From: Bos javanicus
Lineage: Eukaryota; Chordata; Mammalia; Artiodactyla; Bovidae
Length of the DNA stretch: 64,000 nucleotides
NCBI RefSeq assembly: GCF_032452875.1
Contig: NC_083885.1
Location: 34,327,925-34,391,924 of the forward strand
Direction: 5' to 3'
The notes under the pieces are model-generated. The model saw only the letters and a list, made by a program, of their open reading frames with translations. It was not told where the DNA came from and did no database searches. Positions 1-11,627 of the stretch are shown piece after piece; the first letter of the stretch is position 1, and the number at the start of each line of letters is the position of its first letter. The translations under genes were made by a program, and so were the position numbers.

Positions 1-845
1 AGGCAGTAAATCAATCATGTACAAACCTGTGGTCCTAGTGTAATTAGATTAACTAGTTTTCTGTGAGTATGGTTTCAGTGTGTCTGCCCTGTGATGCCCT
101 CTTGCAACACCTACCGTCTTACTTGGGTTTCTCTTACCTTGGGCATGGGTATCTCTTCACAGCTGCTCCAGCAAAGCACAGCCAATGCTCCTTACCTTGG
201 ACGAGGGGTATCTCCTCACCACCGCCCTTCCTGACCTTCAACGTGGGATAGCTCCTCTAGGCCCTCCTGTGCCCGCTCAGCCATGGCATGGGGTAGCTCC
301 TCCCGCCCGCCGCCCCTGGCCTCGGGCTTAGTGGGGTGGGGTAACTCCTCCCGGCCGCCGCCCCTGGCCTCGGGCTTAAGGGCGTGGGGTATCTCCTCTC
401 AGCCGCGCCCCCGACCTCGGACATGGGGTAGCTCCTCTCGGCCGTTCCTGCGCCGTCGCAGTCTGACACTCTCGGCCGCTGCCCCTGACCTTGGACACGG
501 GGTAACTCCTCTCGTCGCTGCCCCTGACCTCGGACGCTGGGGATCTCCTCTTGGCCTCTCCCCCTGGCCTCGGGCGTGGGGTTGCTCCTCCCAGCCGCCG
601 CCCCTGGCCTCAGGCATGGGGGCGTGGGGTAGCTCCTCCCCACCGCCGCCCCTGGCCTCGGGCTTAAGGGCGTGGGGTATCTCCTCTCAGCCGCCCCCCC
701 TGACCTCGGACGTGGGGTAACTCCTCTTGGCCACCACCCTTAGGGCATGGGGTCCTCGCAGCTTCTGCCCCTGACCTCGGACGTGGGGTAGCTCCTCTCG
801 GGCTGCGCTTAGCGCACCCATCGCAGCCGCCTGCCCTGTAGCGCA
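1..845 (-). mobile_element. BovB (RTE LINE) 5' part, inverted, with GC-rich tandem repeats
   Basis: The left edge reads as the reverse complement of the BovB 5' region. From about 170 to 840 it becomes a run of GC-rich units of roughly 55-62 bases, each carrying a GTGGGGTA-CTCCTC core and a CCCCTGACCTCGG or CCCCTGGCCTCGG spacer. Long open frames on both strands here are a by-product of the repeat and are not genes. It abuts a plus-strand BovB 3' end at about 846, so the two pieces look like one insertion with an inverted 5' end. The left boundary lies outside the window. Confidence 0.6.
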
Positions 846-975
846 CCCGTTGGCATCACTGACTCGATGGACATGAGTCTGAGTGAACTCCGGGAGTTGG
901 TGATGGACAGGGAGGCCTGGTGTGCTGCAGTTCGTGGGGTCACAAAGAGTTGGACACGACTGAGCTACTGATCTG
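846..975 (+). mobile_element. BovB 3' end
   Basis: About 130 bases match the BovB 3' tail in sense orientation, ending in GACTGAGCTACTGATCT. This is the same tail from which the Bov-A SINE body derives. It joins directly to the inverted 5' part at 1-845. Confidence 0.65.
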
Positions 976-1270
976 TACAAAGCTAGTGAGAAGGCTAAAA
1001 GGCAAAAATAGCAAAATCATCTATAGCTACAATAACCAGCTAAGGGATACACAAAACAAAAAGATGTAAAATACGATGTCAAAAACAGTAATCATGAGGG
1101 GAGGAGAGTTTAAAAATTCAGGGATATTAAAATGCATTTGAAATTCGGAGATCAGCATCTTAAAACAATCATAGGTAGATAGATAGATAGAACTCATGGT
1201 AACCACAGACTAAAAATCTATCAGAAATACACATACCAAAAAAAGAGAGATAGAGAGAAAGGAATCCAAA

Positions 1271-1471
1271 GAAAGAAAAGAAAGTCTCGCTCAGTTGTAT
1301 CCGATTTGTTGGGATCCCATAGATTGTAGCTTGCCCCACTACTCTGTCCATGGAATTCTCCAGGCAAGAGTACTGGAGGGGGTTGTCATTTCCTTCTCCA
1401 GGGGATCTTCCCTACCCCGGGTCTCCTGAATTGCAGGCAGATTCTTTATCAACTGAGCCACTAAGGAAGCC
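1271..1471 (-). mobile_element. Bov-tA SINE
   Basis: A tRNA-derived ruminant SINE in reverse orientation, flanked by a perfect 13-base target-site duplication AAAGGAATCCAAA at 1258-1270 and 1472-1484. It is inserted into the L1 copy. Confidence 0.85.
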
Positions 1472-1965
1472 AAAGGAATCCAAACATAACACTAAAGATA
1501 GTCATCAATTCACAAGGAAAGAGAACAAAAGAAGAAAAACTCAACAAAAAAGAACCTACAGAAACAAGCCCAAAACAGTGAACAAAATGGCAATAAGAAT
1601 ATTACCTATCAATGACTTCTTTAAATGTAAATGGGCTAAATGCTGTAATCAAAAGACACAGATTGGCTGAATGAATACAAAAACGAAACCCATATATATG
1701 GTGGTTATAAGAGAATCACTTCAGATCTTAAGACACATACAGACTAAAAGTGAGGGAATGGAAAAAGGTATTCTATGCAAACGGAAGTCAAAAGAAAGCC
1801 AGGGTAGCAATACTTGTATCAGACAAAATAGACTTTAAAACAAAGACTGTAACAAGAGATAAAGAAGGACATTACAAAATGATCCAAGGATCAATCTGAG
1901 AAAAAGATATAACAATTGTAAATATATATGCATCCAACACAGGAGCACATCAGAAAGAATAAAAT

Positions 1966-2837
1966 CAGATCAGATCAGATTAATCACTCAGTCATGTCCG
2001 ACTCTTTGCGACCCCATGAATCGCAGCATGCCAGGCCTCCCTGTCCATCACCAACTCCTGGAGTTCACCCAGACTCACGTCCATCGAGTCAGTGATGCCA
2101 TCCAGCCATCTCATCCTCTGTCATCCCCTTCTCCTCCTGCCCCCAATCCCTCCCAGCATCAGAGTCTTTTCTAATGAGTCAACTCTTCGCATGAGGTGGC
2201 CAAAGTACTGGAGTTTCAGCTTTAGCATCATTCCTTCCAAAGAAATCCCAGGGCTGATCTCCTTCAGAATGGACTGGTTGGATCTCCTTGCAGTCCAAGG
2301 GACTCTCCAAAAAAACATGTCCTTTTCATTATAGGGGACTGAAATGCAAAAGTAGGAAGTCAAGAAACACCTGGAGTAACAGGCAAATTTGGCCTTGGAA
2401 TACGGAATGAAGCAGGGCAAAGACTAATAGAGTTTTGCCAAGAAAATGCACTGGTCATAACAAACACCCTCTTCCAACAATACAAGAGAAGACTCTACAC
2501 ATGGACATCACCAGATGGTCAACACCGAAATCAGATTGATTATATTCTTTGCAGCCAAAGATGGAGAAGCTCTATACAGTCAGCAAAAAACAAGACCAGG
2601 AGCTGACTGTGGCTCAGACCATGAACTCCTTATTGCCAAATTCAGACTTAAATTGAAGAAAGTAGGGAAAACCACTAGACCATTCAGATATGACCTAAAT
2701 CAAATCCCTTATGATTATACAGTGGAAGTGAGAAATAGATTTAAGGGCCTAGATCTGATAGATAGAGTGCCTGATGAGCTATGGAATGAGGTTTGTGACA
2801 TTGTACAGGAGACAGGGATCAAGACCATTCCCATAGA
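1966..2837 (-). mobile_element. BovB with inverted 5' segment (twin-primed insertion)
   Basis: 1966 to about 2310 is the BovB 3' end in reverse orientation, starting with a CAGAT repeat. About 2310-2837 is BovB coding sequence in the forward orientation, matching the end of the RTE endonuclease domain and what follows; decayed peptides such as QIDYIL, SDHELLIAKFRLKLKK and DELWNEV are readable. The whole is flanked by a perfect 12-base duplication AAAGAATAAAAT (1954-1965 and 2838-2849). This proves a single insertion event with 5' inversion. Confidence 0.8.
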
Positions 2838-2872
2838 AAAGAATAAAATACCTAGGAATAAATATAACTAAA

Positions 2873-3140
2873 TGGAGAAGGCAATGGCACCCCCACTCCA
2901 GTACTCTTGCCTGGAAAATCCCATGGACAGTGGAGCCTGGAAGGCTGCAGTCCATGGAGTCGCTGATGGTCGGACACGACTGAGCGACTTCGCTTTCACT
3001 TTCCACTTTCATGCATTGGAGAAGGAAATGGCAACCCACTCCAGTGTTCTTGCCTGGAGAATCCCAGGGACGGGGAAGCCTGGTGGGCTGCCATCTGTGG
3101 GATCACACAGAGTCGGACACGACTGAAGCGACTTAGCAGC
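2873..3140 (+). mobile_element. Bov-A2 SINE
   Basis: A dimeric Bov-A2 element with two Bov-A units separated by a linker around 2995-3020. It is flanked by a perfect 13-base duplication AAATATAACTAAA at 2860-2872 and 3141-3153, and lies just right of the BovB insertion. Confidence 0.88.
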
Positions 3141-3171
3141 AAATATAACTAAAAAGGTAAAAGACATGTCT

Positions 3172-3376
3172 CTCATGCGTGCTCAGTCATGTCCAACTCT
3201 TGAGACCCCATAGACTGTAGTCTGCCAGACTCCTCTGTCTGTGGAATTTCCCAGGCAAGAATACTGGAGTGAGTTGCCATTTTCTCCTCCAGGGGATCTT
3301 CCCGACCCAGGGACTGAACCTGTGTCTCCTGCTTGGTAGGTGGATTCTCTACCACTGAGCCACCTGGGAAGTCCCA
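3172..3376 (-). mobile_element. Bov-tA SINE
   Basis: A reverse-orientation tRNA-derived SINE. The tRNA-like part is at about 3295-3376, ending CCACTGAGCCACCTGGGAAG, and the Bov-A body is to its left. It is inserted in the L1; no clear target-site duplication was seen. Confidence 0.8.
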
Positions 3377-4295
3377 AAGGATATATACTCAGAAACTAAA
3401 AGACACTGTGGATAGAAACTGAAGACTACACAGACAGAAAGATGGGAATCCATCTTCATGGACTGGAAGAATGTTGTTAAAATGACCATATTACCCAAGG
3501 CAACTTACAGATTCAGTGCAATCTCTATCAAAATACCAAAGGCATTTTTCACAGAAGTGCAACAAATAATCTTAAAATTTATATAGAAACACAAAAGATA
3601 CAGAATAGCCAAAATCATCTTGAGAAAGAAGAATAGAGCTGGAGGTGTCACATTTCCTGACTTCAGACTGTATGATAATCAAAACAGTATGGTACGGACA
3701 CAAGAAACAGACACACAGAGGAATGGATCAAAATAGAGGCCCCAGAAATAACCCCCACACTTATGGTCAATTAATCTACAACAAAGGAGGCAAAAATATA
3801 CAATGGGGAAAATACAGTGTCTTCAGTACTGGTGCTGGGGACACTGGAGAGCTACACGTGAAAGAACAAAAATATCGTCTCATACTATATACAAAAATAA
3901 ACCCAAAATATATTAAAGACCTAAATGTAAGGCTGGGAACCATAAGACTCATAGAAGAAATCATCTGCAGAACACTCTTTGATACAAATTACAGCAAAAA
4001 AAACTTTGGACCTGAGTCATAAGGCAAAAGAAATAAAAGGAAAAAATAAACAAATGGGATCTAATTAAACTTAAAAGCTTTTGCATAACACAGGAAACCT
4101 CAACAAAATACAAAGATAACCAATGGAAAGGAAAAACATATTTGATGGGAGAAAACACTGGTCAAACGATAATGACCAATACGGGCTTAATATTCAGAAT
4201 ATATATGCAGCTCATACAATTCAATATAAAAAACAATTAAAAATGCACAGAAGACTTGAATAGACATTTTTCCAAAGAAGACATACAGATGTGCT

Positions 4296-4410
4296 GCTGC
4301 TGCTGCTGCTAAGTCGCTTCAGTCGTGTCCGACTCTGTGCGATCCCATAGACGGCAGCCCACCAGTCTCCTCTGTCCCTGGGATTCTCCAGGCAAGAACA
4401 CTGGAGTGGG
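4296..4410 (-). mobile_element. Bov-A monomer with CTG-repeat end
   Basis: A single Bov-A unit in reverse orientation with a run of CTG triplets at its left end. It is flanked by an 11-base duplication ACAGATGTGCT at 4285-4295 and 4411-4421, and is inserted in the L1 ORF2 3' region. Confidence 0.85.
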
Positions 4411-5291
4411 ACAGATGTGCTAGCAGTCACCAAAAAAGATGCTCAATGTTATTAGTTATCAGAGAAACGCAAATCAAAGCCACAATGAGATATTCCCTCA
4501 CACCTGTCAGAATGGCCATCACCAAAAAGACACGAATAACAAATGTTGGTAAGGATGTGGACAAAAGGGAATCTGAGTTCACTGTTGGTGGGAATGTAAA
4601 CTGAAGCCACTACTGAAAACAGTATGGAGGGTTCTTTAAAAACTAAAAATAAAACTACTATATGATCCAGCAATTCCACTCCTGGATATATATCCGAAGA
4701 AAACAAAAACATTAATTCCAAAAGGTACATACACCCCAATGTTCACGGAGGCACTGTTTACTATAGTCAAGATACGGAAGCAACCTAAGTGTCCATCAAC
4801 AGCTGAATAGATGGAGAAGACGTGCTTCATAGACACAATGGAATATTACTCAACCATAAAAAGAAGAAAATTCTGCCATTTGCAACAGCATGGATCAACC
4901 TGGATGATACTGTGTTTAGTAAAGTAAGTCAGAGAAAGAAAAATACTGTATGTTATCATTCATTTGTGGAATCTTAAAAATAAAAACAAATGGAAGAATG
5001 TAACAAAACATAAACAGACTCACAGGTAATTGAGGACAAACTAGTGGTGACTAGTGAGGACAGGAGAAGGGAGAAGGAACAATACACAGGTAGAAGATTA
5101 AGAGGAACAAACTACTATGTTTAAAGTAAGTAAACTACGAGGATATCTTGTACAGCAAATGCAATACAGTCAATTTTTGTAATAACTTCAAAAGGAGTAT
5201 AAACTATAAAAATGTTGAATCACTATGCTGTACACCTGAAACTAATATATTAACAACACTGTAAATCAACTGTACCTCAATAAACAAAAAA

Positions 5292-6006
5292 CTACCCCCT
5301 GCTTATGCATATGTCCACCAGCTGCCACATCTGTGCTACATGCTCCCTCCCCAACCCCATCACAGCTGACTAGATCAGATGTGAACACCTAATACAACTC
5401 AGCCAACCAGATTATCTCTTGGGTATTTGGACTTTCGTCTGAAACAGGGTCAGTCAGATCTGCTTGCAGTTAAAATGAGCTGCTCTGAACTCACTCCTAA
5501 GCTGCAGTGTGGATTTTTTATACGGAATAATGGAGAAAGAGGGTCTGCAAGGTGAGAAAAATTAGGACAGTGAGCAGACAGATGCAGAGACAAAGAGGCA
5601 AAGACTCATCAAGGTTCCCATCTACTTCTCTGGTCTCCACTCCACTCCACTCAAAAAGCCCAGAGTTGGGTTCTAGTAAATTTCCTTTCCGGCTTCAAAT
5701 GACTCAAGTTGGTTCTCATCAGTTGTATTAGTTGCTACCTAAAAAAATCCAGACTAAGATAAGATAAATATTATTTTTCCCTTACTACATATGAAGAAAT
5801 TGAAGCTCAGAGGAAATGAAGTGACTTCCCTAAGGACACAATCCAGTGAATGGTAAAGACACAAACGCAAGTCCACCCAATTCTGCAACCTGAGCTGTTT
5901 CTCATTCCATATGCTGGTGTTTCTTGGCCCAAATCAACGGGACCCCCAGAACAGTCTTTCATCCCACTGGCAAGTTTTTTGAGGGCTAAGGCCATGTCTG
6001 ACTCCC
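5292..6006. other. Intergenic, no gene seen
   Basis: No exon-like frame or recent repeat was found. The segment around 5780-5880 resembles an old MIR (reverse-style wording GAAATTGAAGCTCAGAGG). The rest is unassigned. Confidence 0.4.
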
Positions 6007-6606
6007 AGTAGTAGCTCTGCTGCTGCTGCTGCTGCTAAATCACTTCAGTCGTGTCCGACTCTGTGCGACCCCATAGACGGCAGCCCACCAGGCTCCCCCA
6101 TCCCTGGGATTCTCCAGGCAAGAACACTGGAGTGGGTTGCCATTTCCTTCTCCAATGCATGAAAGTGAAAAGTGAAAGGGAAGTCACTCAGTCGTGTCCG
6201 ACTCTTAGTGACCCCATGGACTGCAGCCTACCAGGCTCCCCCATCCCTGGGATTTTCCAGGCAAGAGTACTGGAGTGGGGTGCCATTGCCTTCTCCGATT
6301 AGTAGCTCTGCTGCTGCTGCTGCTGCTGCTGCTAAGTCACTTCTGTCGTGCCCAACTCTATGCGACCCCATAGACGGCAACCCACCAGGCTCCCCCGTCC
6401 CTGGGATTCTCCAGGCAAGAACACTGGGGTGGGTTGCCATTTCCTTCTCCAATGCATGAAAGCAAAAAGTCAAAGTGAAGTCGCCCAGTCGTGTCTGACT
6501 CTTCGAGACCCCATGGACTGCAGCCTACCAGGCTCCTCCGTCCATGGGATTTTCCAGGCAAGAGTACTGGAGTGGGGTGCCATCGCTTTCTCCAAGTAGT
6601 AGCTCT
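6007..6606 (-). mobile_element. Tandem pair of Bov-A2 SINEs
   Basis: Two reverse-orientation Bov-A2 dimers, 6019-6299 and 6311-6594, sit head to tail. Each begins with a CTG run (six or more units). The outer flanks share AGTAGTAGCTCT (6007-6018 and 6595-6606), and a third copy of the core TAGTAGCTCT lies between them at about 6300-6310. This fits either a second insertion into the duplicated target or unequal exchange. Confidence 0.82.
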
Positions 6607-8460
6607 ACTTGGGCTAAACACTGTCAGGTGTCACTAGCAAGCCTGGTGGGATGGAGATTTCATGGGACCAGAGGAAACATCATGGTGTGACTGATGGGAA
6701 GTTAATAGATTTTGTGGATGTAAATTGTAGAGGCAAAAAAGAGAGGCATGGAACTGAGATCCTAGTAACCTTGACAGATCAGCCAGTGAGCAATTCACAA
6801 AAGTCCATGGCAGCTCTAAGCTGGAGATGGACTACATTAAGACTGGTGGGGAGTTATGCATGCCACCCTCGAAAATGCAGAACATCTAAATCTTCCTCAT
6901 GCCACAAGCCTCAGCCTGGCTACCTTGACTTCAGCCTTGGCAGAGTAAGTGGAATGAGAATCAGGTTTGGGGCCAGGCCAAACATGGTGGTTAGGCCAAC
7001 CTCGAGGGCTGGATCAAGAGCCCATCATGGGCAAAGTCCTCATTCTACACAGACTGGACCATCTGATGTCCTGAGCACAAATTACAGCAAAAAAATTACA
7101 CATACCCAACCCCATCTTCTACAAGGTAGCCAGAGAGATCTTTTTAAAACACATACCTGACAATTTCACTCCCTCCATAAAGCTCTTACATACCCCCCAA
7201 GGACCTCAGCCTGTTATTCAAGGCGTTAGTCTGTCATCCAAGGCCTTTATTACCTGCTGCAGTATAACGAGAAATATATTTGGTCTCTATCCTGGCTTCC
7301 TGGCACAGAGCAAGTGAAAACCACATAATTTCTTGAATGTGAAGGGTGATATGAGCATGTTTTGTTATAATACTTGGTTTTTATATAGAACCCCTAAGAC
7401 TCTTGAAATTTCCTAAATGATAGGAGTGTCTTTTATTAATCATACTAAGCCTTTAGATCACACCTGAGATTTTGCTAGTAGGGTGACTTCGAGTAGGGCC
7501 CTAACACAGCTCAGGATGGCTAGGGCACCAGAAATATCAAGTGATTACAGGGATGGAACTTCCAGCCCTACTCACTGTCCTATAGGAAGGGGATGGAGTG
7601 GATGGGGGCTGGAGATTCAGCTGAATAACAATGAGACTTGATGAACTTCCTGGTGGGCAAACACACAAAGGTGCAGGGAGGTGGTACCCCAGAGAGCTTA
7701 CAGGGGTTTCACACACCACTCCACACCTTCACACCTTGCCCTATACATCTCTCCCTTTGGCTGTTCCTGAGTTGTATATTCTGTAAGAAACTGATAAACC
7801 TAAGTAAAGTGTTTCCCTGAGTTCTTCAAGCCATTCTCGCAAACTACTGAACCCAAGGAAAGGATCATGGGAACTTTATCTTTATAATCAAAGGGTAGTT
7901 TTGCAACTGATAACTAAAGTGGGGAGCAGTCTTACTGTGCTGTGCCTTTAAGCTATGGGATCTGTGCTAACTCTGGGGAGTTGAAGAATTGAACCAAGTT
8001 GTTGGATATCCACTTGATGTCTGGAGAGTCGGAGAATCAATTTTCGGTGTGGGAAACACTCCAGACCTGCATTCCAATCTTCTCAAATAGTACATGAGTC
8101 ATTCACACTCAACTGTGCTCCCAATATTCCAAATTACCTGTGTTTCTTGAATTACCTTGGTCTCTTGACAGCTATACCACCATTGCACACGCAAGCTACT
8201 CTCTTTCCTGGAACATCACCCAACCCTGTCCATCTTGCAAAATCTTAATTAAACTTTAAGCTCAATTCAAAGAGCACAGTGCAGGCGTTTCTAACTTCCT
8301 CACATTGGGTTAAATGCCCTTTCTCTGGGCACATGTGGCACAGAAAATATATTGTTCTGTGACCACTGCCCTGCCTCTCCTGATGGATTGTAGGCTCCTT
8401 AAGAGCAGGGAACTGGTTTTCTATATTATTTGTTTCAACATGTTGGGCCTGGAGGAGGCA
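6607..8460. other. Intergenic, old repeat remnants
   Basis: No supported gene. About 7130-7260 resembles an L2 3' region (agagagATCTTTTTAAAAC wording) and 8240-8450 resembles another L2 end. The 169-codon open frame at 6651-7160 has no recognisable domain and no splice context, and I do not support it as coding. Confidence 0.4.
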
Positions 8461-8625
8461 ACAGTAAGTATGGATGGATGGGTGCAAATGAGGTAAACAG
8501 ATGAATAGATAGATGAATAAATAGAGTCTGTGAGAATAAATGGATGGGTAAATGGACATGAGGAAAAATAAGTGCATGTGTGGGAGGTGGATCGATGACA
8601 GGAAGGTTAGATGGATGGATAGATG
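8461..8625. repeat. GGAT/GATA-rich simple repeat
   Basis: Interrupted tetranucleotide repeat of ATGG, GATG and GATA units. Similar tracts occur at 9315-9472 and 40205-40345. Confidence 0.75.
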
Positions 8626-9316
8626 TCAAAGATTTCATTTAACTCATGAATACACGTCAATGATTTTATTTAACTCATTAACTAATGAGGGAACCAGTAA
8701 GACATGATACACAATTTAAAGTCAAATCTAAAGTGCAGCCACAGCTACAGCTTTTAGCCCACCCACTCCCAACAAGATACCAACTGGCCTCACCTAAAGA
8801 AACTCACTTGCATCACATGGGCCACAATAGTTTTCATCACAATCAGTTTTCTACTATTTTCAAAATAACAAAACAGCTCAGAGACCATGAAAACTACAAA
8901 TTCCTACAGAAACATAACCATGTGACAGGTTAACACCCAAAAGTCAATGAGAAGGACATCTGGTAATCTTTTCTGCCTATTTCAAAGTGTCTCATCATCT
9001 TACCTGGCATGGCTTAACCAGGTGTGCATCTCTGGAAAACCACTTCATTTCAGAGGGCCTCAGTCTCCTCATCAGCAAAGTGGGATGAGAGCACAAACCC
9101 CTCCATGCTTTTAGCAGAGAACAGCTTCAGAAGGTCTTGCTCTAGGTTTAATAGGTATTTCTCCACCTTCTGAGCTTCCTCCCTCTATCTACTTCAGCAC
9201 TGCCTCTGAGCCTATTGGCCTTAGGAGGGCCCTGCCACTGTCCCCACACCTCAACAAGCATGAACCAAGGCCTCTTACTTCATCTCTCCTTAACACTACC
9301 AAGACATGTTCAGGGG
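8626..9316 (+). repeat. Local segmental duplication, copy 1
   Basis: This segment aligns collinearly, with substitutions and small indels, to 11628-12485. Shared landmarks include TCAAAGATTTCATTT at the start, CAGCTCAGAGACCATGAAA, GTGTCTCATCATCTTACCTGG and ACATGTTCA at the end. It contains an old MIR-like stretch at about 9040-9090. This copy lacks the Bov-tA found in copy 2 and so preserves the empty site. No coding potential is seen. Confidence 0.8.
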
Positions 9317-9472
9317 ATGGATGGGTAGATGGACTGGAAGACAGGAGTCGGGAGAGGTGGAACAGTGAGAGGGCAGATGGGCAAACGAGGGCATCAACAG
9401 ATGACCGCAGGATGGGAGAAAGAACACATGAATTCATGGGAGGATAGATGAGTGGATGGATAGATGGATGAA
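9315..9472. repeat. ATGG/GATG simple repeat
   Basis: Interrupted ATGGATGG and GATGGATAG-type tetranucleotide tract. Confidence 0.65.
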
Positions 9473-9529
9473 CCAATCAATTCTAATGCCTGCACATCTA
9501 AGTCTTTAGGGTATCCTTCCATCTGGACT

Positions 9530-10700
9530 CCTCTCAGAGTTCTGCTGCATGCCAGCAACTACTGAAATTCAACATGTATAAAATCAAACTCATATTATTC
9601 TTCCCCAAACTTGATTCCCTTCCAGTGTTCCACTCCTCAGTGAATCTATCGACCCTGCTGCACCAAACAGAAATCTAGGCATCATCCTGACTCCACCTGC
9701 TCCCTCAACCCCCACACCCAAGACATCACCAAGTCTTACTGATTTTACCTTCCATATCTATCTCCAACCCATCTATCTCTCTCCACCTCCAGGGGCACCA
9801 TAACTCCTCTCCTGGGCTAGTGTGATCACCACTTCTCAGCCTCCTTGCCTCCATTCTGCCGTGCCCCCAACCGTCTCAGCACTACCAGTAAAACTCTTCT
9901 CAAAACGCAGGTCTGATTATGCTACCACCACTCATCCAAGCAGAGACATCACTTTGCCGACAAAGGTCTGCCTAATCAAAGCTATGGTTTTTCCAGTAGT
10001 CATGTACATATGTGAGAGAGCTGGACCATAAAAAAGCCTGAGCACCAAAGATTGATGTTTTTGAATTGTGGCGCTAGAGAAGACTCTTGAGAATCCCTCA
10101 GACTGCAAGGAGATCAAAACAGTCAATCTTAAAGGAAATCAACCCTGAATATTCATTAAAGGACTGATGCTGAAGCTCCAATACTTTGCCCACCTGATGC
10201 AAAGAGCCAACTCACTGGAAAAGATCTGAATGCTGGAAAAGATTGAGGGCAGGAGCAGAAGGGCCCAACAGAGGATGAGACGGTTGGATGGCATCACCAA
10301 CTCAATGGACATGAGTTTGAGCAAACTCCAGAAGGCAGGGAAGGACAGGGAAGGGAAGCCTGGCATGCTACAGTCCATGGGGTCGCAAAGAGTCAGACAC
10401 GATTTAGTGACTGAACAACCACAACAATAAGTCCAATGTTGTTTAAAACACTCTTATGCCCTCCACAGCTCTCAAGATCAAAAGCAGTCCTGGCCCCAGC
10501 CCGCTTCTCCTGTCTCCTGACAAGGTCAGACCTCTTATAACACTCACTCACATGCTTCCCAAACTTGTGGCATGTCTCATGGCGGCAAGTTTACATTTAT
10601 CTGCCACTCCTTGGTTGATGTCTGACACCTCCTCTACACAGTGAGCCCCACAAAGGAGAGACCATGACTATTCTGGCTTTGTCTTGGGATCAAGCAGATC
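9530..10700 (-). mobile_element. L2-like LINE, split by BovB
   Basis: 9530 to about 9935 and about 10428 to 10680 read as one old L2-type 3' region. Examples are the CTCAAAACGCAGGTCTGATTATG segment boundary on the left and the AAAACACTCTTATGCCCTCC-type continuation on the right. It is interrupted by the BovB copy at 9938-10425. Family and orientation are assigned from memory of L2-like wording. Confidence 0.45.
9938..10425 (+). mobile_element. BovB 3' fragment
   Basis: A 5'-truncated BovB in sense orientation. It carries the C-terminal coding remnant (CGACAAAGGTCTG, GTTTTTCCAGTAGTCATG) and then the 3' tail ending GAGTCAGACACGATTTAGTGACTGAAC. Frames are disrupted, so it is a dead copy. Confidence 0.8.
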
Positions 10701-11627
10701 GTGTGTAAATCTGGGTTCTGCCTCTAATTAGCCATGTGACAATGAGCAAGTTATTCAGCCTCCATAAACTCCTTGCTGCACAAAGAAAAATAGAGAAAGT
10801 TATCACCCCCTCTACAGGATACCATGAGGATGGAAATAAACAATGCACGTAGAGTGGTTGACAGAGGGTCTGGTCGCTGGGAGGACACATCATGACTGGT
10901 TGGAAACAGCAGCAGAAAGGTTTGCATACAGACCCTGCTCACCTCTCAACCAGCTGACCCTGAAATAAACCCTGTCCCGAATACAGATCTTCAAGCAGGC
11001 CTAGAAGTAGGCTCCCCTAGATAGGCCTCTAGGGACCTCTCCCAGGGTCCTGAAAGGGTGGCCTCCCTGCTAACAGGGGACAGTGAGGGGCAGCCTGCCC
11101 CAGCCGTCCACCTGGAGAAAGGCGTAGGGGCCGGAAGGGTTTAGGAACCCTGAGGCCAGCCCTCTTAATAGGTCCATTTCGTCAAGTCCCCTCCTCCCTC
11201 AAGAGTCACAGTGGCTCCCCGCTGCCTAGAGCATCAGAGGCAGCCTCCTTTACCTGGAATCTCATCTCCATTCTCCATCTGGCACCTGGCTCCCCAGAGC
11301 CCACCCTTCATCCAGAAAGGCCTCCATACCCCTTCCCAACTGCAGGCCCTGCCACCCCGCATTTTGGAAAGCCTTCAGTCTTCAGGTGTTCCTCTCTAAA
11401 TCCTTCCCCACCCCTCATACTCCATCTTCCAGAAAGCCCTCTAACACTCACCCAGCCCACACTAACTTCCTTCTCTTCTGAGGGCCTTGGGTCTGAAATC
11501 TCCAAAGAAAGGCTAAGCTCTGATGTAAAACAGACCCATCTGGATACAGTTGCAAGCTTACTACTGTTTGCATTTCTTAAAAAATAAAATCATGACTGTT
11601 ACACAAATATAAAATGAACTGCACCCA
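10690..11627. other. Intergenic, MIR remnant and unique sequence
   Basis: 10700-10860 resembles a MIR (TCTGGGTTCTGCCTC, GCCATGTGACAATGAGCAAG). The rest, 10900-11600, is C/T-rich old sequence with no gene signal. Confidence 0.4.

Larger units (their letters stand above)
976..5291 (+). mobile_element. L1 LINE (L1M/L1MA-type), internally deleted and interrupted
   Basis: Fragments of one plus-strand L1 run through this region. 976-1953 carries the 5' or inter-ORF region and the start of the ORF2 endonuclease; decayed frames resemble LNVNGLNA and ITIVNIYA. 2850-2859 plus 3154-3171 match the late reverse-transcriptase segment (YLGINITKK-like). 3377-5291 holds the ORF2 C-terminus and the 3'UTR, ending near AATAAACAAAAAAC. 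All frames are broken. The middle of ORF2 is missing between 1953 and 2850. A BovB, a Bov-A2 and several Bov-tA or Bov-A copies are inserted in it. Confidence 0.75.

Noticed and set aside
257..720. 128- and 145-codon frames on both strands in the first 0.7 kb
   Set aside because: Produced by the GC-rich tandem repeat; the peptides are repetitive with the repeat period.
2515..2871. 118-codon frame with endonuclease-like sequence
   Set aside because: It is a fragment of BovB ORF sequence in a dead, inverted copy and so is not a host gene.
4290..6335. CTG triplet runs as possible coding or disease-type repeats
   Set aside because: They are the usual (AGC)n ends of reverse-oriented Bov-A SINEs and are not in exons.
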